Origin: Cognatundibacterium griseum | GTDB taxonomy: Bacteria > Pseudomonadota > Gammaproteobacteria > Burkholderiales > Burkholderiaceae_D | NCBI RefSeq assembly: GCF_014284195.1 | Contig: NZ_JACOGC010000007.1 | Span: 1-64,000 of the forward strand | Length of the DNA stretch: 64,000 nt | Direction: 5' to 3' | Made by a program: the position numbers and the translations under genes | Part shown: in pieces, positions 36,081 through 44,681 of the stretch | How the letters are laid out: each line of letters starts with the position of its first letter | Numbering within the stretch: position 1 is the first letter of the stretch | Notes under the pieces: model-generated | Told to the model about the DNA's origin: nothing | Databases searched by the model: none | The model's input: the letters and a program-made list of their open reading frames with translations, nothing else

Positions 36081-37016
36081 ATGCATGCACCACTTCCTGC
36101 CCGCGATGGCGTTGCCCCCAGCTACATCTGGCTCCCGGAAGGGAAATGGCACAACATCCTGGATTTCCTGACCAGTTACTTTCCGGACGTTAGCACAGAG
36201 ACATGGCAGTTGCGGATAGCCAGAAATGAAGTCGTCGATGCCCATGGCGTTCCTTGTCAGCCAGACACACCGGCCAAACGGGGAATGTGTATTTATTATT
36301 ATCGTGAACTGGAAAACGAAACACCGATTCCTTTTGAAGCATCAATCCTGCATCTGGACGATCATTTGCTGGTCGCCGACAAGCCGCATTTTCTTCCGGT
36401 CACACCCGGCGGCCGTTTTTTGCATGAAACCCTGTTGGTAAGACTGAAAAAAGAAACCGGGCTGCCGCATCTGACACCGATTCACCGGCTGGACAGGGAA
36501 ACTGCCGGCGTGATTCTGTTTTCACACAATCCGGAATCCAGGGGCCGGTATCAGGCATTGTTTCAGCAACGCGCGATTCGTAAAACCTATTACGCCCTGG
36601 CACCGGCATTACCGGAAACACAATTCCCTTGCACTCATCAAAGTCACATGCGTGAAGGTGAACATTTTTTCACCATGCAGGAAGCACCTGGCATCATTAA
36701 TTCTGAAACATGGATCGACATTGCAGAATCGTACGGTGCATACAATTTATATCTTTTAAAACCGGTAACCGGCAAAAAACATCAGTTGCGGGTTCATCTT
36801 GCGAGCATCGGTGCTCCCATCGTCAACGACAGTTTTTATCCCGTTACTCAGGCCTGCCGGGGCGACGATTTTTCAGCGCCCTTGCAGTTACTGGCAAAAG
36901 CGATCGCATTTGATGATCCTCTGAGCGGAGAAACACGCGAATTCATCAGCCAGCGCAGCCTGCAGACCGGTGTCGCACACGACAGAACCGGCCCGGCTAT
37001 TGACAGTGTCCCCTGA
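36081..37016 (+). CDS. RluA-family pseudouridine synthase
   Basis: Converts a uridine of rRNA or tRNA to pseudouridine. The 311-residue protein has the catalytic motif HRLDRETAGV with its essential Asp, plus the late KKHQLRVHLASIG block. An S4-like N-terminal part is not evident. Which RNA is modified cannot be told from the sequence. ATG 36081 lacks a clear ribosome binding site. The end of the gene holds the -35 box of the next tRNA-Pro promoter. Confidence 0.9.
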   Translation: MHAPLPARDGVAPSYIWLPEGKWHNILDFLTSYFPDVSTETWQLRIARNEVVDAHGVPCQPDTPAKRGMCIYYYRELENETPIPFEASILHLDDHLLVADKPHFLPVTPGGRFLHETLLVRLKKETGLPHLTPIHRLDRETAGVILFSHNPESRGRYQALFQQRAIRKTYYALAPALPETQFPCTHQSHMREGEHFFTMQEAPGIINSETWIDIAESYGAYNLYLLKPVTGKKHQLRVHLASIGAPIVNDSFYPVTQACRGDDFSAPLQLLAKAIAFDDPLSGETREFISQRSLQTGVAHDRTGPAIDSVP

Positions 37017-37028
37017 TAAGGCTAATAT
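37000..37028 (+). promoter_or_regulatory. Sigma-70 promoter of tRNA-Pro
   Basis: TTGACA (37000-37005), a 17-nt spacer and TAATAT (37023-37028), ending 9 nt before the tRNA start. The perfect -35 box overlaps the last codons of the pseudouridine synthase gene. Confidence 0.85.
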
Positions 37029-37037
37029 GTTGGTCTT

Positions 37038-37114
37038 CGGAGTGTAGCGCAGCCCGGTAGCGCATCTGCTTTGGGAGCAGAGGGTCCAAGGTTCGAATCC
37101 TTGTACTCCGACCA
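37038..37114 (+). tRNA. tRNA-Pro (UGG), copy 1
   Basis: 77-nt cloverleaf with encoded CCA. Acceptor CGGAGTG/TACTCCG, anticodon stem TCTGC/GCAGA with loop TTTGGGA gives UGG, T arm GGTTCGAATCC. Confidence 0.97.
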
Positions 37115-37120
37115 GTTTTG

Positions 37121-37150
37121 AAGGGATCGTGAAAACGATCCCTTTTATTT
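37121..37150 (+). terminator. Terminator between the two tRNA-Pro genes
   Basis: AAGGGATCG (37121-37129) pairs with CGATCCCTT (37136-37144), 6-nt loop, followed by TTATTT. Confidence 0.75.
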
Positions 37151-37192
37151 CTGAATAATCAGGCTAAACTGATTACAGGAAAATTCGTTTTT

Positions 37193-37269
37193 CGGAGTGT
37201 AGCGCAGCCCGGTAGCGCATCTGCTTTGGGAGCAGAGGGTCCAAGGTTCGAATCCTTGTACTCCGACCA
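37193..37269 (+). tRNA. tRNA-Pro (UGG), copy 2
   Basis: 77-nt gene identical to copy 1, including CCA. 78 nt separate the two. No clear promoter of its own is seen; it may rely on readthrough of the first terminator. Confidence 0.97.
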
Positions 37270-37272
37270 GAA

Positions 37273-37304
37273 AAAAAAGCCGCTGAACTTTCAGCGGCTT
37301 TTTT
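37273..37304 (+). terminator. Terminator after tRNA-Pro copy 2 (possibly bidirectional)
   Basis: A 14-bp stem (37273-37286 with 37291-37304) and 4-nt loop, A-rich and T-rich on the two sides. It could also serve the converging ribD gene. Confidence 0.9.
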
Positions 37305-37366
37305 CATTTTCAGCCCATCATTCAGCCCTTTATTTTTCTGACAAGCGCTGATTGCATCCCGGCAGT

Positions 37367-38470
37367 TCAGATAAAGCGGGCAAGAATCCGCATATCCGCA
37401 CCGAGCGGAGTAACCGAATGAAAAGCCAGCGATGTTGCCTGATCCACATGCGTCAGCTCAGGAATAGAGACCAGACCAGCGCCCATTCCCAGCAGTCTGG
37501 GGGCGAGATACAGCAATAATTCATCAGCCAGTCCGGCTCGGAGCAAAGCGCCATTCAGCCTTGCTCCAGCCTCGACATGCACCTCATTGAGCTGTCGCCG
37601 GCCAAGTTCCTGCAATAATTCCCGCAAATCAACCTGTCCTGAAATATCTGGCATGCATAGCACCTCTGCCCCTTTTGCTTCCAGTAATTTCCGCTTTTCC
37701 GGCTGATCAGCGGCACAGACAATCAAGCTGCGTCCTGAATCAAACAATCTGGCACTCACCGGAATCTGCAGTTGTGAATCCAGCACAATCTTCAGCGGCT
37801 GACGCGGCGTCTCCACCTCCCGAACATTCAGTTGAGGATCATCAGCCAAGACAGTCCCAATACCGGTCAATATGGCATCAGCCTGCGCACGCCAGAGGTG
37901 CCCGTCACGCCGCGCCTCAGGTCCGGTAATCCATTGACTCTGGCCGTTCGGCAAAGCAGTTTTTCCATCGAGACTGGCAGCAATCTTGATCCTGACCCAC
38001 GGCCTGCCGTTTTCCATGCGCTGAAAAAATCCGAGATTCATTTCACGGGCAGCCTGCGCGATATCAGGATAGCTGCCGCACTCGGTCTGGATACCGGCTT
38101 CCTGCAGGATACGGATACCCTTTCCCGCCACCTGCGGGTTGGCGTCTCCGATCGCCGCCACCACACGGGCCACGCCGGCCTGAACCAGCGCACTTGCGCA
38201 GGGTGGCGTCCTGCCGTAATGACTGCATGGCTCCAGTGTCACATAGGCGGTTGCACCCTCAACATGAAATCCTCTGGCTGCGGCATCGCGCAACGCCTGC
38301 ACCTCCGCGTGCGCCTGACCGACTGGCTGGGTCCACCCCTCACCAATCACCTGCCCCTCTTTGACCAGCACGCATCCAACCCGTGGATTTGGTGAAGTTT
38401 CAATCGTGGCGCGCTGCGCCAATGCCAGAGCGCTTTGCAGATAGTGCCGGTCAGTCTGCGTATCACTCAT
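37367..38470 (-). CDS. ribD: Bifunctional riboflavin deaminase/reductase RibD
   Basis: Catalyses the second and third steps of riboflavin synthesis: deamination of the pyrimidine, then NADPH reduction of the ribosyl side chain. The 367-residue chain has the zinc deaminase site HAE (His54, Glu56) with PCSHYGRTPPC (Cys82, Cys91). The C-terminal reductase (about 147-367) has IKIAASLDGKTA and DAILTGIGTVLADDPQLNVR. Its ATG follows the apbC stop after a single base, so the two genes are translationally coupled. No other rib genes lie here. Confidence 0.97.
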   Translation of the reverse strand: MSDTQTDRHYLQSALALAQRATIETSPNPRVGCVLVKEGQVIGEGWTQPVGQAHAEVQALRDAAARGFHVEGATAYVTLEPCSHYGRTPPCASALVQAGVARVVAAIGDANPQVAGKGIRILQEAGIQTECGSYPDIAQAAREMNLGFFQRMENGRPWVRIKIAASLDGKTALPNGQSQWITGPEARRDGHLWRAQADAILTGIGTVLADDPQLNVREVETPRQPLKIVLDSQLQIPVSARLFDSGRSLIVCAADQPEKRKLLEAKGAEVLCMPDISGQVDLRELLQELGRRQLNEVHVEAGARLNGALLRAGLADELLLYLAPRLLGMGAGLVSIPELTHVDQATSLAFHSVTPLGADMRILARFI

Positions 38471-38471
38471 C

Positions 38472-39560
38472 TCAGGTATGCTGGATTGTGATGCTGGGGA
38501 ATTTACTGGTCATGTCTTTGGCTTTTTCCGCGACTTTGACCGCGACTTTGCGTGCGATTTCACGGTAGATTGCAGCAATTTTTCCATCAGGGTCGGCGAC
38601 GACGGTCGGCTTGCCGGAGTCAGCCTGCTCCCGGATTGCCATCGTTAATGGCAATCCGCCCAGGAAATCAACACCGTAATCCGCACACATTTTCTGCCCG
38701 CCACCCTCACCAAAAATTGCTTCCGCATGGCCGCAATTCGAGCAGATATGCGTACTCATGTTTTCAACGATGCCGAGAATCGGGATGCCGACTTTCTCAA
38801 ACATCTTCAATCCTTTACGTGCATCCAGCAGCGCAATATCCTGTGGTGTCGTCACAATCACTGCGCCCGTGACCGGCACTTTTTGCGACAAGGTCAGCTG
38901 TACGTCGCCGGTGCCCGGTGGCATATCAACAATCAGATAATCCAGATCACGCCAGTTAGTCTGCTCCAGCAATTGTTGTAACGCCTGGGTGACGATAGGG
39001 CCGCGCCAGACCATCGGCTCATCCGGATCAATCATGAAGCCGATGGAGGAAACTTGCAGTCCATGATTTTCCATCGGTTCCATGGTTTTGCCATCAACAG
39101 TCTCGGGACGGCCATGAATGCCCATCATCATCGGTTGCGACGGACCGTAAATATCCGCATCCAGTATGCCGACTGCAGCACCTTCTGCCGCCAGCGCCAG
39201 CGCCAGATTGACAGCCGTTGTCGATTTACCGACACCACCTTTGCCGGATGCCACCGCAATAATATTTTTCACATTCGGCATCAGTTTGATACCGCGCTGC
39301 ACCGCATGTGCAACGATTTTCGAGCTGACATTGACGCTGACATTACCAACACCCGGTAACGCACGGATTGCTGCGATGACGCTTTTACGGATCAGATCAA
39401 ACTGGCTTTTTGCCGGGTAGCCAAGTTCAACATCCAGGCTCACATCTGCGCCGTCAAATGTGATGTTTTTGGCTGACTTGCTCCTGATCAGATTAAGCTG
39501 GGTATTCGGATCAATCACCTGTGAAAGTGCGTTTTTAATATCGTCGACGGTAAGTGTCAT
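38472..39560 (-). CDS. apbC: Iron-sulfur cluster carrier ApbC (Mrp/NBP35 family P-loop protein)
   Basis: Cytoplasmic scaffold that binds and hands over [4Fe-4S] clusters using ATP. The 362-residue chain has an N-terminal MIP18-like domain (about 5-85). A deviant Walker A SGKGGVGKS lies near residue 105, followed by DADIYGPSQP, DMPPGTGD and the metal-binding CSNC. I chose ATG 39560 (MTLTVDDI), which has GGAG 7 nt upstream. Many iron-sulfur proteins in the nearby FDH cluster could be clients, but that link is only by proximity. Confidence 0.95.
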   Translation of the reverse strand: MTLTVDDIKNALSQVIDPNTQLNLIRSKSAKNITFDGADVSLDVELGYPAKSQFDLIRKSVIAAIRALPGVGNVSVNVSSKIVAHAVQRGIKLMPNVKNIIAVASGKGGVGKSTTAVNLALALAAEGAAVGILDADIYGPSQPMMMGIHGRPETVDGKTMEPMENHGLQVSSIGFMIDPDEPMVWRGPIVTQALQQLLEQTNWRDLDYLIVDMPPGTGDVQLTLSQKVPVTGAVIVTTPQDIALLDARKGLKMFEKVGIPILGIVENMSTHICSNCGHAEAIFGEGGGQKMCADYGVDFLGGLPLTMAIREQADSGKPTVVADPDGKIAAIYREIARKVAVKVAEKAKDMTSKFPSITIQHT

Positions 39561-39918
39561 GTATTTCTCCATTCAATGCCCGCAAGTCTAGCGCAAAACA
39601 CCCGCAGAGACCGGAATAGGCAGAAGAAATGAAGGGCCATATTCTTATCATTCCGGTACTGAGATAGCAGGGAAAAATGTGCACTCCCTTTTCCCGCATG
39701 TAAGAAAAAACATCAAAATGTAAATAAAATCAGCCTATTTCTATACAATTTCGCCGATATTTATCACTTCCACATAAAGCGTTACAAGACTGTACAACTC
39801 TCTTTGAAAACCGCTCTATTCCTCGTTTTGAAATGCCGTGACTGCTTTTATAACAATGGAGGCTATCGGGAACGAAGGCCTGTAGTTCAAATCATTGTCA
39901 CAATCAGCGAGGAAAATT
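39561..39918. other. 358-nt gap between apbC and the Ser/Gly-rich gene
   Basis: No gene seen. It must hold promoters in both directions. GCCGATAT at 39753-39760 matches a flagellar sigma-28 -10 box, but the -35 part does not fit. AT-rich stretches dominate 39700-39800. A GGGAAAA.../TTTTCCC inverted repeat lies around 39669-39695. Confidence 0.45.
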
Positions 39919-40671
39919 ATGTCAATTTCATCCATTGGTGGAAGCTGGAATGTCACTCAGACCCAGCAACTTTCAGGTGTCTCATCCGCAAATAATCAGG
40001 TAGGTGATGTGGATGGCGATCATGACGGCGGCGGCCGTATTCAGCGCAGCGGCGGCAAATTTACAGCTGCCCTGAGCCAGGCACTGGCGCAACTGGGGAT
40101 TACCGGCACCACAACGACGTCTGGCGCATCGGCACCGGATTCCGGCACTACCAGCACCACGAGCAGCAGTTCAGCAACTGGCAGCACGACGAGCACCGAC
40201 ACCAACGCATCTGCGCAACAACAAGCCGTTGCAGCTTTTGCGCAGAGCCTGTTTGCTGCTTTACAGTCCCAGATCAGCGCACAAAACGGCAGTAATTCAG
40301 GCAGCAACTCAAACAGCAGCTCCGGCAACAGCGGCAGCACTGCATCCGTCACAGCCACCGGCGGACATCATGGGCATCATCATGGAGGTGGCATCAGCCA
40401 ACTGGAGACAGGCCTGCAAAATCTGATCCAGCAACTATCGTCCAGCGCATCAGCATCTTCTGGCAGCTCAGGCAGCGCCACCGGTGGTAGCAGCACATCT
40501 GCCAGCACCAGCAGCTCGACACTGGATGCGTTGCAGCAAAGCTTTTCCAATCTGCTGACTGCAGAAGGTAAATCCGGCAGCAACGTCAATCTCACGACTT
40601 TCCTGCAGACACTGAATAACAGTCTGCACGGTGCCGCACAGACCGGCAATATCGTCACCAGCAGCGCCTGA
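39919..40671 (+). CDS. Low-complexity Ser/Thr/Gly/Asn-rich protein with a His cluster
   Basis: A 250-residue protein I do not recognise. It starts at ATG 39919, with GAGG 6 nt upstream. The opening MSISSIGGSWN has no classical signal peptide. An acidic loop DVDGDHDGGGR (29-40) resembles a calcium-binding DxDxDG motif. A His patch HHGHHHGGG (150-158) could bind metal. Between low-complexity Ser/Thr/Gly linkers lie four amphipathic helical segments (about 47-60, 99-121, 159-174, 202-240) rich in Gln, Leu and Phe. Composition suggests an exported or surface protein. Nearest neighbours downstream are polysaccharide genes on the opposite strand. Confidence 0.65.
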   Translation: MSISSIGGSWNVTQTQQLSGVSSANNQVGDVDGDHDGGGRIQRSGGKFTAALSQALAQLGITGTTTTSGASAPDSGTTSTTSSSSATGSTTSTDTNASAQQQAVAAFAQSLFAALQSQISAQNGSNSGSNSNSSSGNSGSTASVTATGGHHGHHHGGGISQLETGLQNLIQQLSSSASASSGSSGSATGGSSTSASTSSSTLDALQQSFSNLLTAEGKSGSNVNLTTFLQTLNNSLHGAAQTGNIVTSSA

Positions 40672-40694
40672 GTTCTGACCTGAACCGCAGCTCA

Positions 40695-40722
40695 AAAGGA
40701 GGCTGGTTTCCTGCCAGCTCCT
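40695..40722 (-). terminator. Possible terminator after the glycosyltransferase gene
   Basis: AAGGAG-CTGG pairs with CCAG-CTCCTT with one bulged base. On the minus strand it is followed by a short TTTT. It lies about 20 nt after the glycosyltransferase stop. Confidence 0.4.
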
Positions 40723-40742
40723 TCAATGAGCGTCACCGGCTT

Positions 40743-41720
40743 TTAATGCAGAGAATGCGATTGCGAGGTCACTGGCATGAACACCGCCACAGCATACAAC
40801 AGCACCTGCCCCCAGAAAGTCGGGCTGACCAGCATACGGTCAGCCAGTTTGCAGATGCGTTGCCAGCGCGACAAAGATTCAAATTGCGCAATACCCGCAA
40901 TGACCGCTTTATTCCGACCATTAACATCCGGAAACTGCGCCAGGAATAAACTGGCCTGACGACTGGCATCTTGTAGATTTTTTTGTGCCAGCCGGTATTT
41001 TTCTAATGGGGAAAACAGTTTTTCCCAAAAACTGCTGACTTTTGCGCCGATCTGATTGTTCTGGTGCTGACGGTAATACATCGTCGCCCGGTCAACATAA
41101 GCGACCTGTCCAAAAACAGCCGCCACCTGCATCAGCCACCAGTCGTGCATGACGGCTCCTGACGGCACAGGCAATGCCATCTCCAGCAGACATCGATTCG
41201 CCATCATCGTGCAGCCGGGAGCGATGTTATACAAAAACATCCGCTCAGTCCCCCGGTATTGCGCCGGCAGGATTTTCTGAAATATAAAGAAAGAAGGTGC
41301 GGTCACATTCAGGCCATCATCAGTTACCGCCAGATCAGTGAACACCAGAAGCGGCACATCCTGCCCATATTCCTGTTCCAGCTGTCGCATGCGCTGAAAT
41401 GTCAGGTGAATTTTATCGCGCATCCAGACATCATCCTGATCGGCCAGCATGACATACGGAGCAGCGGTCGCTGCCAGTGCATGATTGAAATTGGCGATCA
41501 CGCCTTTTTCAGGATTGCTCAGCAAGTGTAAGTTCCGATACCGTGCGCTCAGTTCACGAACGATTTCGCTGGTCCGGTCTGGCGAAAGATTATCGGAAAC
41601 AATCACATTGCCCAGGCAGATATCCTGATCAGGAAGCTGATTGCTGAAAATGGAATGAAGTTGCTCAGCAATATAGTGATCGCCGCAGTAAGCAGCAAGT
41701 GCAATGTCGATAACAGGCAT
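40743..41720 (-). CDS. GT2 family glycosyltransferase (rhamnosyltransferase-like)
   Basis: A 325-residue GT-A fold enzyme using a nucleotide sugar. The N-terminal strand IDIALAAYCGDHYIAEQLHSI, the SDNLSPDRTSEIV segment and the metal/donor DxD-type motif in MLADQDDVWMRDKI are typical of GT2 rhamnosyl-type enzymes. A C-terminal hydrophobic stretch (about 300-318) may bind the membrane. A flippase gene lies upstream on the same strand, so it probably adds a sugar to a surface polysaccharide repeat. No ribosome binding site is clear; codon usage looks normal for the region. Confidence 0.88.
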   Translation of the reverse strand: MPVIDIALAAYCGDHYIAEQLHSIFSNQLPDQDICLGNVIVSDNLSPDRTSEIVRELSARYRNLHLLSNPEKGVIANFNHALAATAAPYVMLADQDDVWMRDKIHLTFQRMRQLEQEYGQDVPLLVFTDLAVTDDGLNVTAPSFFIFQKILPAQYRGTERMFLYNIAPGCTMMANRCLLEMALPVPSGAVMHDWWLMQVAAVFGQVAYVDRATMYYRQHQNNQIGAKVSSFWEKLFSPLEKYRLAQKNLQDASRQASLFLAQFPDVNGRNKAVIAGIAQFESLSRWQRICKLADRMLVSPTFWGQVLLYAVAVFMPVTSQSHSLH

Positions 41721-41893
41721 AAAAACTAAAAAAAACAGATATTGAATTGGTGAGCAGATTCAGATGGCATTGATCTGGTCAGGCCGGGCATGACTGGCAG
41801 TGCACCTGACAGACCCGTTACAACAACCAGCAACGCCCTTGAATATTGTATGAGTAAGATAAAAACGATCTTATCAGACCCGGTAAGCGGTAT

Positions 41894-43135
41894 TCACCAC
41901 AGCCGCATGCCTTTTCTCTTGGCAGCCACCATCATTGCCAGCGTAATCATGATCTCCGTCAGATACAAACTGGCAATCAATCCTGTCGACTGCCATTTCC
42001 AGGTCAGGTATGCCGCATACAGAGCATGTGCCGGTCCGGCGAACACATAAATGCGGCTCAATATACGGCTTTGTCCCAACGCAAGGAAACGCCATTGAGA
42101 AATAATCGTCGCCACGCCAATCACCAGCGGCAGAAATGCCAGTGCTTTGAGATAAATCGCCGCCGGCTGAAATTTTGCTCCCAGATAATGAAGTGCGATC
42201 ATATCCGCAAAACAGAACAAAACCAGTCCGCCAGCCAGCTGTATACCAAGCAAAAACAAGGCGCCACGACGGATCAGTCCCCGTACCTCGGGCCATGCCT
42301 GCTGCTCCGCACCAAGCGCGGCAATACGCGGAAACAGCGCTGACGCCACCGGCTGGATAAACCCTTGTGCCGCCACACGCAGTTTATCTGTCGCGGCAAA
42401 ATAGGCGACCTGCTCTGCGCCGGCAAAAAACTTGAGGAGAATAATATTGATGGTCGTATAAAAGCTGGTAGAAATATTCGATAAAAATACCGGCCATCCC
42501 TCTGCCAGCATTGCTTTGACGCTTCTGATACTGATCGGCGCGCTGCTCAGCAAGTGATTTTTCTGGACATACGCATACGTCAGCAATGCCGCCAGTATGC
42601 CTGGAATATTTTGCAGCACAGCGGCGATGACCACATCTTCCGGCCGCTTAACCAGCCAGAATACCAGCGGCAAGGGCAACAGGCGGGAAAGACTGGTGAT
42701 GATGGCGAGCACCCGCATTTTTTCCAATCCCTGAAACAGCCAGACAGGAAACAACGCATTACCCAATACACCAACAAAACACGCCAGCAACAACACCCCG
42801 TAATGCCGCACATCAGCAAACAACACACCCAGCAGCAGGCAAATCAGCGCAGACAGACATGCCAGCAACAGTTTGACCGCCAGTGTGTTCGCAACCACAC
42901 CGGACACAGCCTGCTTATTGGCGCTGTCGAGCGCAATCAAACGGGTTGCCGTAATGCCGAAACCATAATCCGTCAGCAAAATAAAATATTGCACGACCGC
43001 CTGCGCAAAACCCAGCGCAGCAAAATCATCCACATCCAGCGTCCGGGTCAGATACGGCAGAGTTAGCAACGGTGCCAGGTAAATCAGCCCCTGGACCATG
43101 ACAAGATAAATAATATTTTTAGTAGTCGTTTTCAT
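41894..43135 (-). CDS. Wzx-type polysaccharide flippase (MOP superfamily)
   Basis: A 413-residue membrane protein with about 12 hydrophobic segments, beginning MKTTTKNIIYLVMVQGLIYLAPLLTLPYLTRTL. The signature GFAQAVVQYFILLTDYGFGITATRLIAL marks the O-antigen flippase subfamily (RfbX/Wzx). By family knowledge it moves undecaprenyl-linked sugar repeats across the inner membrane. I place the start at ATG 43135; the frame stays open to 43291 but that part has no family match. A glycosyltransferase follows 173 nt later. No polymerase (wzy) is in the window. Confidence 0.9.
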   Translation of the reverse strand: MKTTTKNIIYLVMVQGLIYLAPLLTLPYLTRTLDVDDFAALGFAQAVVQYFILLTDYGFGITATRLIALDSANKQAVSGVVANTLAVKLLLACLSALICLLLGVLFADVRHYGVLLLACFVGVLGNALFPVWLFQGLEKMRVLAIITSLSRLLPLPLVFWLVKRPEDVVIAAVLQNIPGILAALLTYAYVQKNHLLSSAPISIRSVKAMLAEGWPVFLSNISTSFYTTINIILLKFFAGAEQVAYFAATDKLRVAAQGFIQPVASALFPRIAALGAEQQAWPEVRGLIRRGALFLLGIQLAGGLVLFCFADMIALHYLGAKFQPAAIYLKALAFLPLVIGVATIISQWRFLALGQSRILSRIYVFAGPAHALYAAYLTWKWQSTGLIASLYLTEIMITLAMMVAAKRKGMRLW

Positions 43136-43389
43136 TGTCCGGAGGCACATTACAGCACGCACCCAGCTTCCTGTTTTCATCAGTCCGAGATCATACCTGC
43201 AGATCAGGGCAGATGAGTATAAAGTTGCCCGATCACGCAGTATGCCATCCAATATCTGACTAAAATCATGCATACATAGTGAAATATGCAATCAGACCGG
43301 GCGGGCTTGTTAAAATGATGCAATAACTTTGCCACCACTCCTTGCAGCCCTTTCGTCACAAACCCGCCTGTTTTTGTATTGATCCTGCC

Positions 43390-44448
43390 ATGAACACCCA
43401 TCCGCTCCCTGCACCTGCCAGCTCGTCTGCGACGTACACTGACAATCAGGTCATCACGGCGACAAGCTATCTGGATACCGTCATCAGAACAGTCTTCCAG
43501 CATACCGGTTCGCAAAAGGCGGTCGTCGTCTACGATCAGGCTTGCCCTCTGGCATGCATACTGACTGCAGCCTATCGTGCCTGCCTGCCGGATGCCAGCC
43601 TGATCGACTTTGAGGCCAGCGCTGCCGCAGAAGTGCTGAATACCTTACATGGATTGCATGAGCACGATCTGGTGATCCTCATACAGTCCACCAATTTCAG
43701 ACTGGAAGCCTACCGCCTGCGGGTCGAACTGTTTAAAAAAGGACTGAAAGTCATTGAACATCCGCATCTCGCACGTATGACCGGACAGGAAATCGATTAC
43801 TACATTGATTCATTGGCTTACGATGCCGCGTATTACCGACATACCGGGCTGGCTCTCAAACAAAAGATTGATCATGCATCGCATGGAATAATCGACAGCG
43901 GAGGTGAGCAACTCATTTTCAGCGGCCATTTCGAGCCTGCCAAAATGAATATCGGTGATTACAGCGGCATGAAAAATGTGGGCGGGCAATTTCCCATCGG
44001 TGAAGTGTTTACTGAATCGATTGATCTGGAAGCGGTACATGGCAGTATCCGGATTTTCATCTTTGGCGACACCACTTTCCGCATCAACCAACCAGCACAG
44101 CCAATCACGCTGATCGTAGAAAAAGGTCAGGTTACAGAGACAAAAAATTCCACACCCGAATTTGAAACGGTTCTGGCCAATATACGAAAAGACGACGGTG
44201 TTGTCTGGGTCAGGGAACTTGGCTTTGGTATGAACCGGGCATTCAGCCGGGAACGCACCGTACAGGACATCGGAACCTATGAAAGGATGTGTGGAATCCA
44301 TTTGTCACTGGGATCCAAACATGGCAGTTACGCCAAGTCGCATATTAAACGCGGAGAAGGAAGGCATCATGTCGACGTATTTGCCATTACAGAAGCAGTC
44401 CTGCTGGATGGAGAAAATATTTACCGGGATGGCCGCTGGCTGGTGTAA
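43390..44448 (+). CDS. M29-like metallopeptidase (aminopeptidase T/AmpS family)
   Basis: A 352-residue protein (family usual about 400) with the full set of M29 metal and catalytic residues in order: Glu205 in FPIGEVFTES, Glu276 in VRELGFGMN, His304 in CGIHLSLGS, Tyr314, His327 and Asp329 in HHVDVF. The N-terminal half is more divergent (QKAVVVYDQACPLACILTAAYRA). M29 enzymes remove N-terminal residues using two metal ions; the substrate here is unknown. The start is unclear: ATG 43390 lacks a ribosome binding site and a TTG at 43342 would add 16 residues. It stands alone between the flippase and metG. Confidence 0.75.
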   Translation: MNTHPLPAPASSSATYTDNQVITATSYLDTVIRTVFQHTGSQKAVVVYDQACPLACILTAAYRACLPDASLIDFEASAAAEVLNTLHGLHEHDLVILIQSTNFRLEAYRLRVELFKKGLKVIEHPHLARMTGQEIDYYIDSLAYDAAYYRHTGLALKQKIDHASHGIIDSGGEQLIFSGHFEPAKMNIGDYSGMKNVGGQFPIGEVFTESIDLEAVHGSIRIFIFGDTTFRINQPAQPITLIVEKGQVTETKNSTPEFETVLANIRKDDGVVWVRELGFGMNRAFSRERTVQDIGTYERMCGIHLSLGSKHGSYAKSHIKRGEGRHHVDVFAITEAVLLDGENIYRDGRWLV

Positions 44449-44681
44449 CCATCTGGTGCCTGTCACCGGATTTACGCAAAACCGACATGACGTTATTGCC
44501 GTACCCGATCGCACCGATGCGCTGCCTGCGACGCTCCGCCTGTACCAAAATAATTTTCGGTAAGTCCCATCAATATGGGTAAAAATGACGCAAAAACCGT
44601 CGAACGCATTCCATCAATATCGCAAGAGGATTTCACTGTTAAAATAACAGACTTGTCCCTTCATTTTCAAAGTGCATCAAC

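Noticed and set aside
39753-39760. GCCGATAT as a flagellar sigma-28 promoter
   Set aside because: The -35 TAAA element is missing at the proper distance and no motility gene is in the window.
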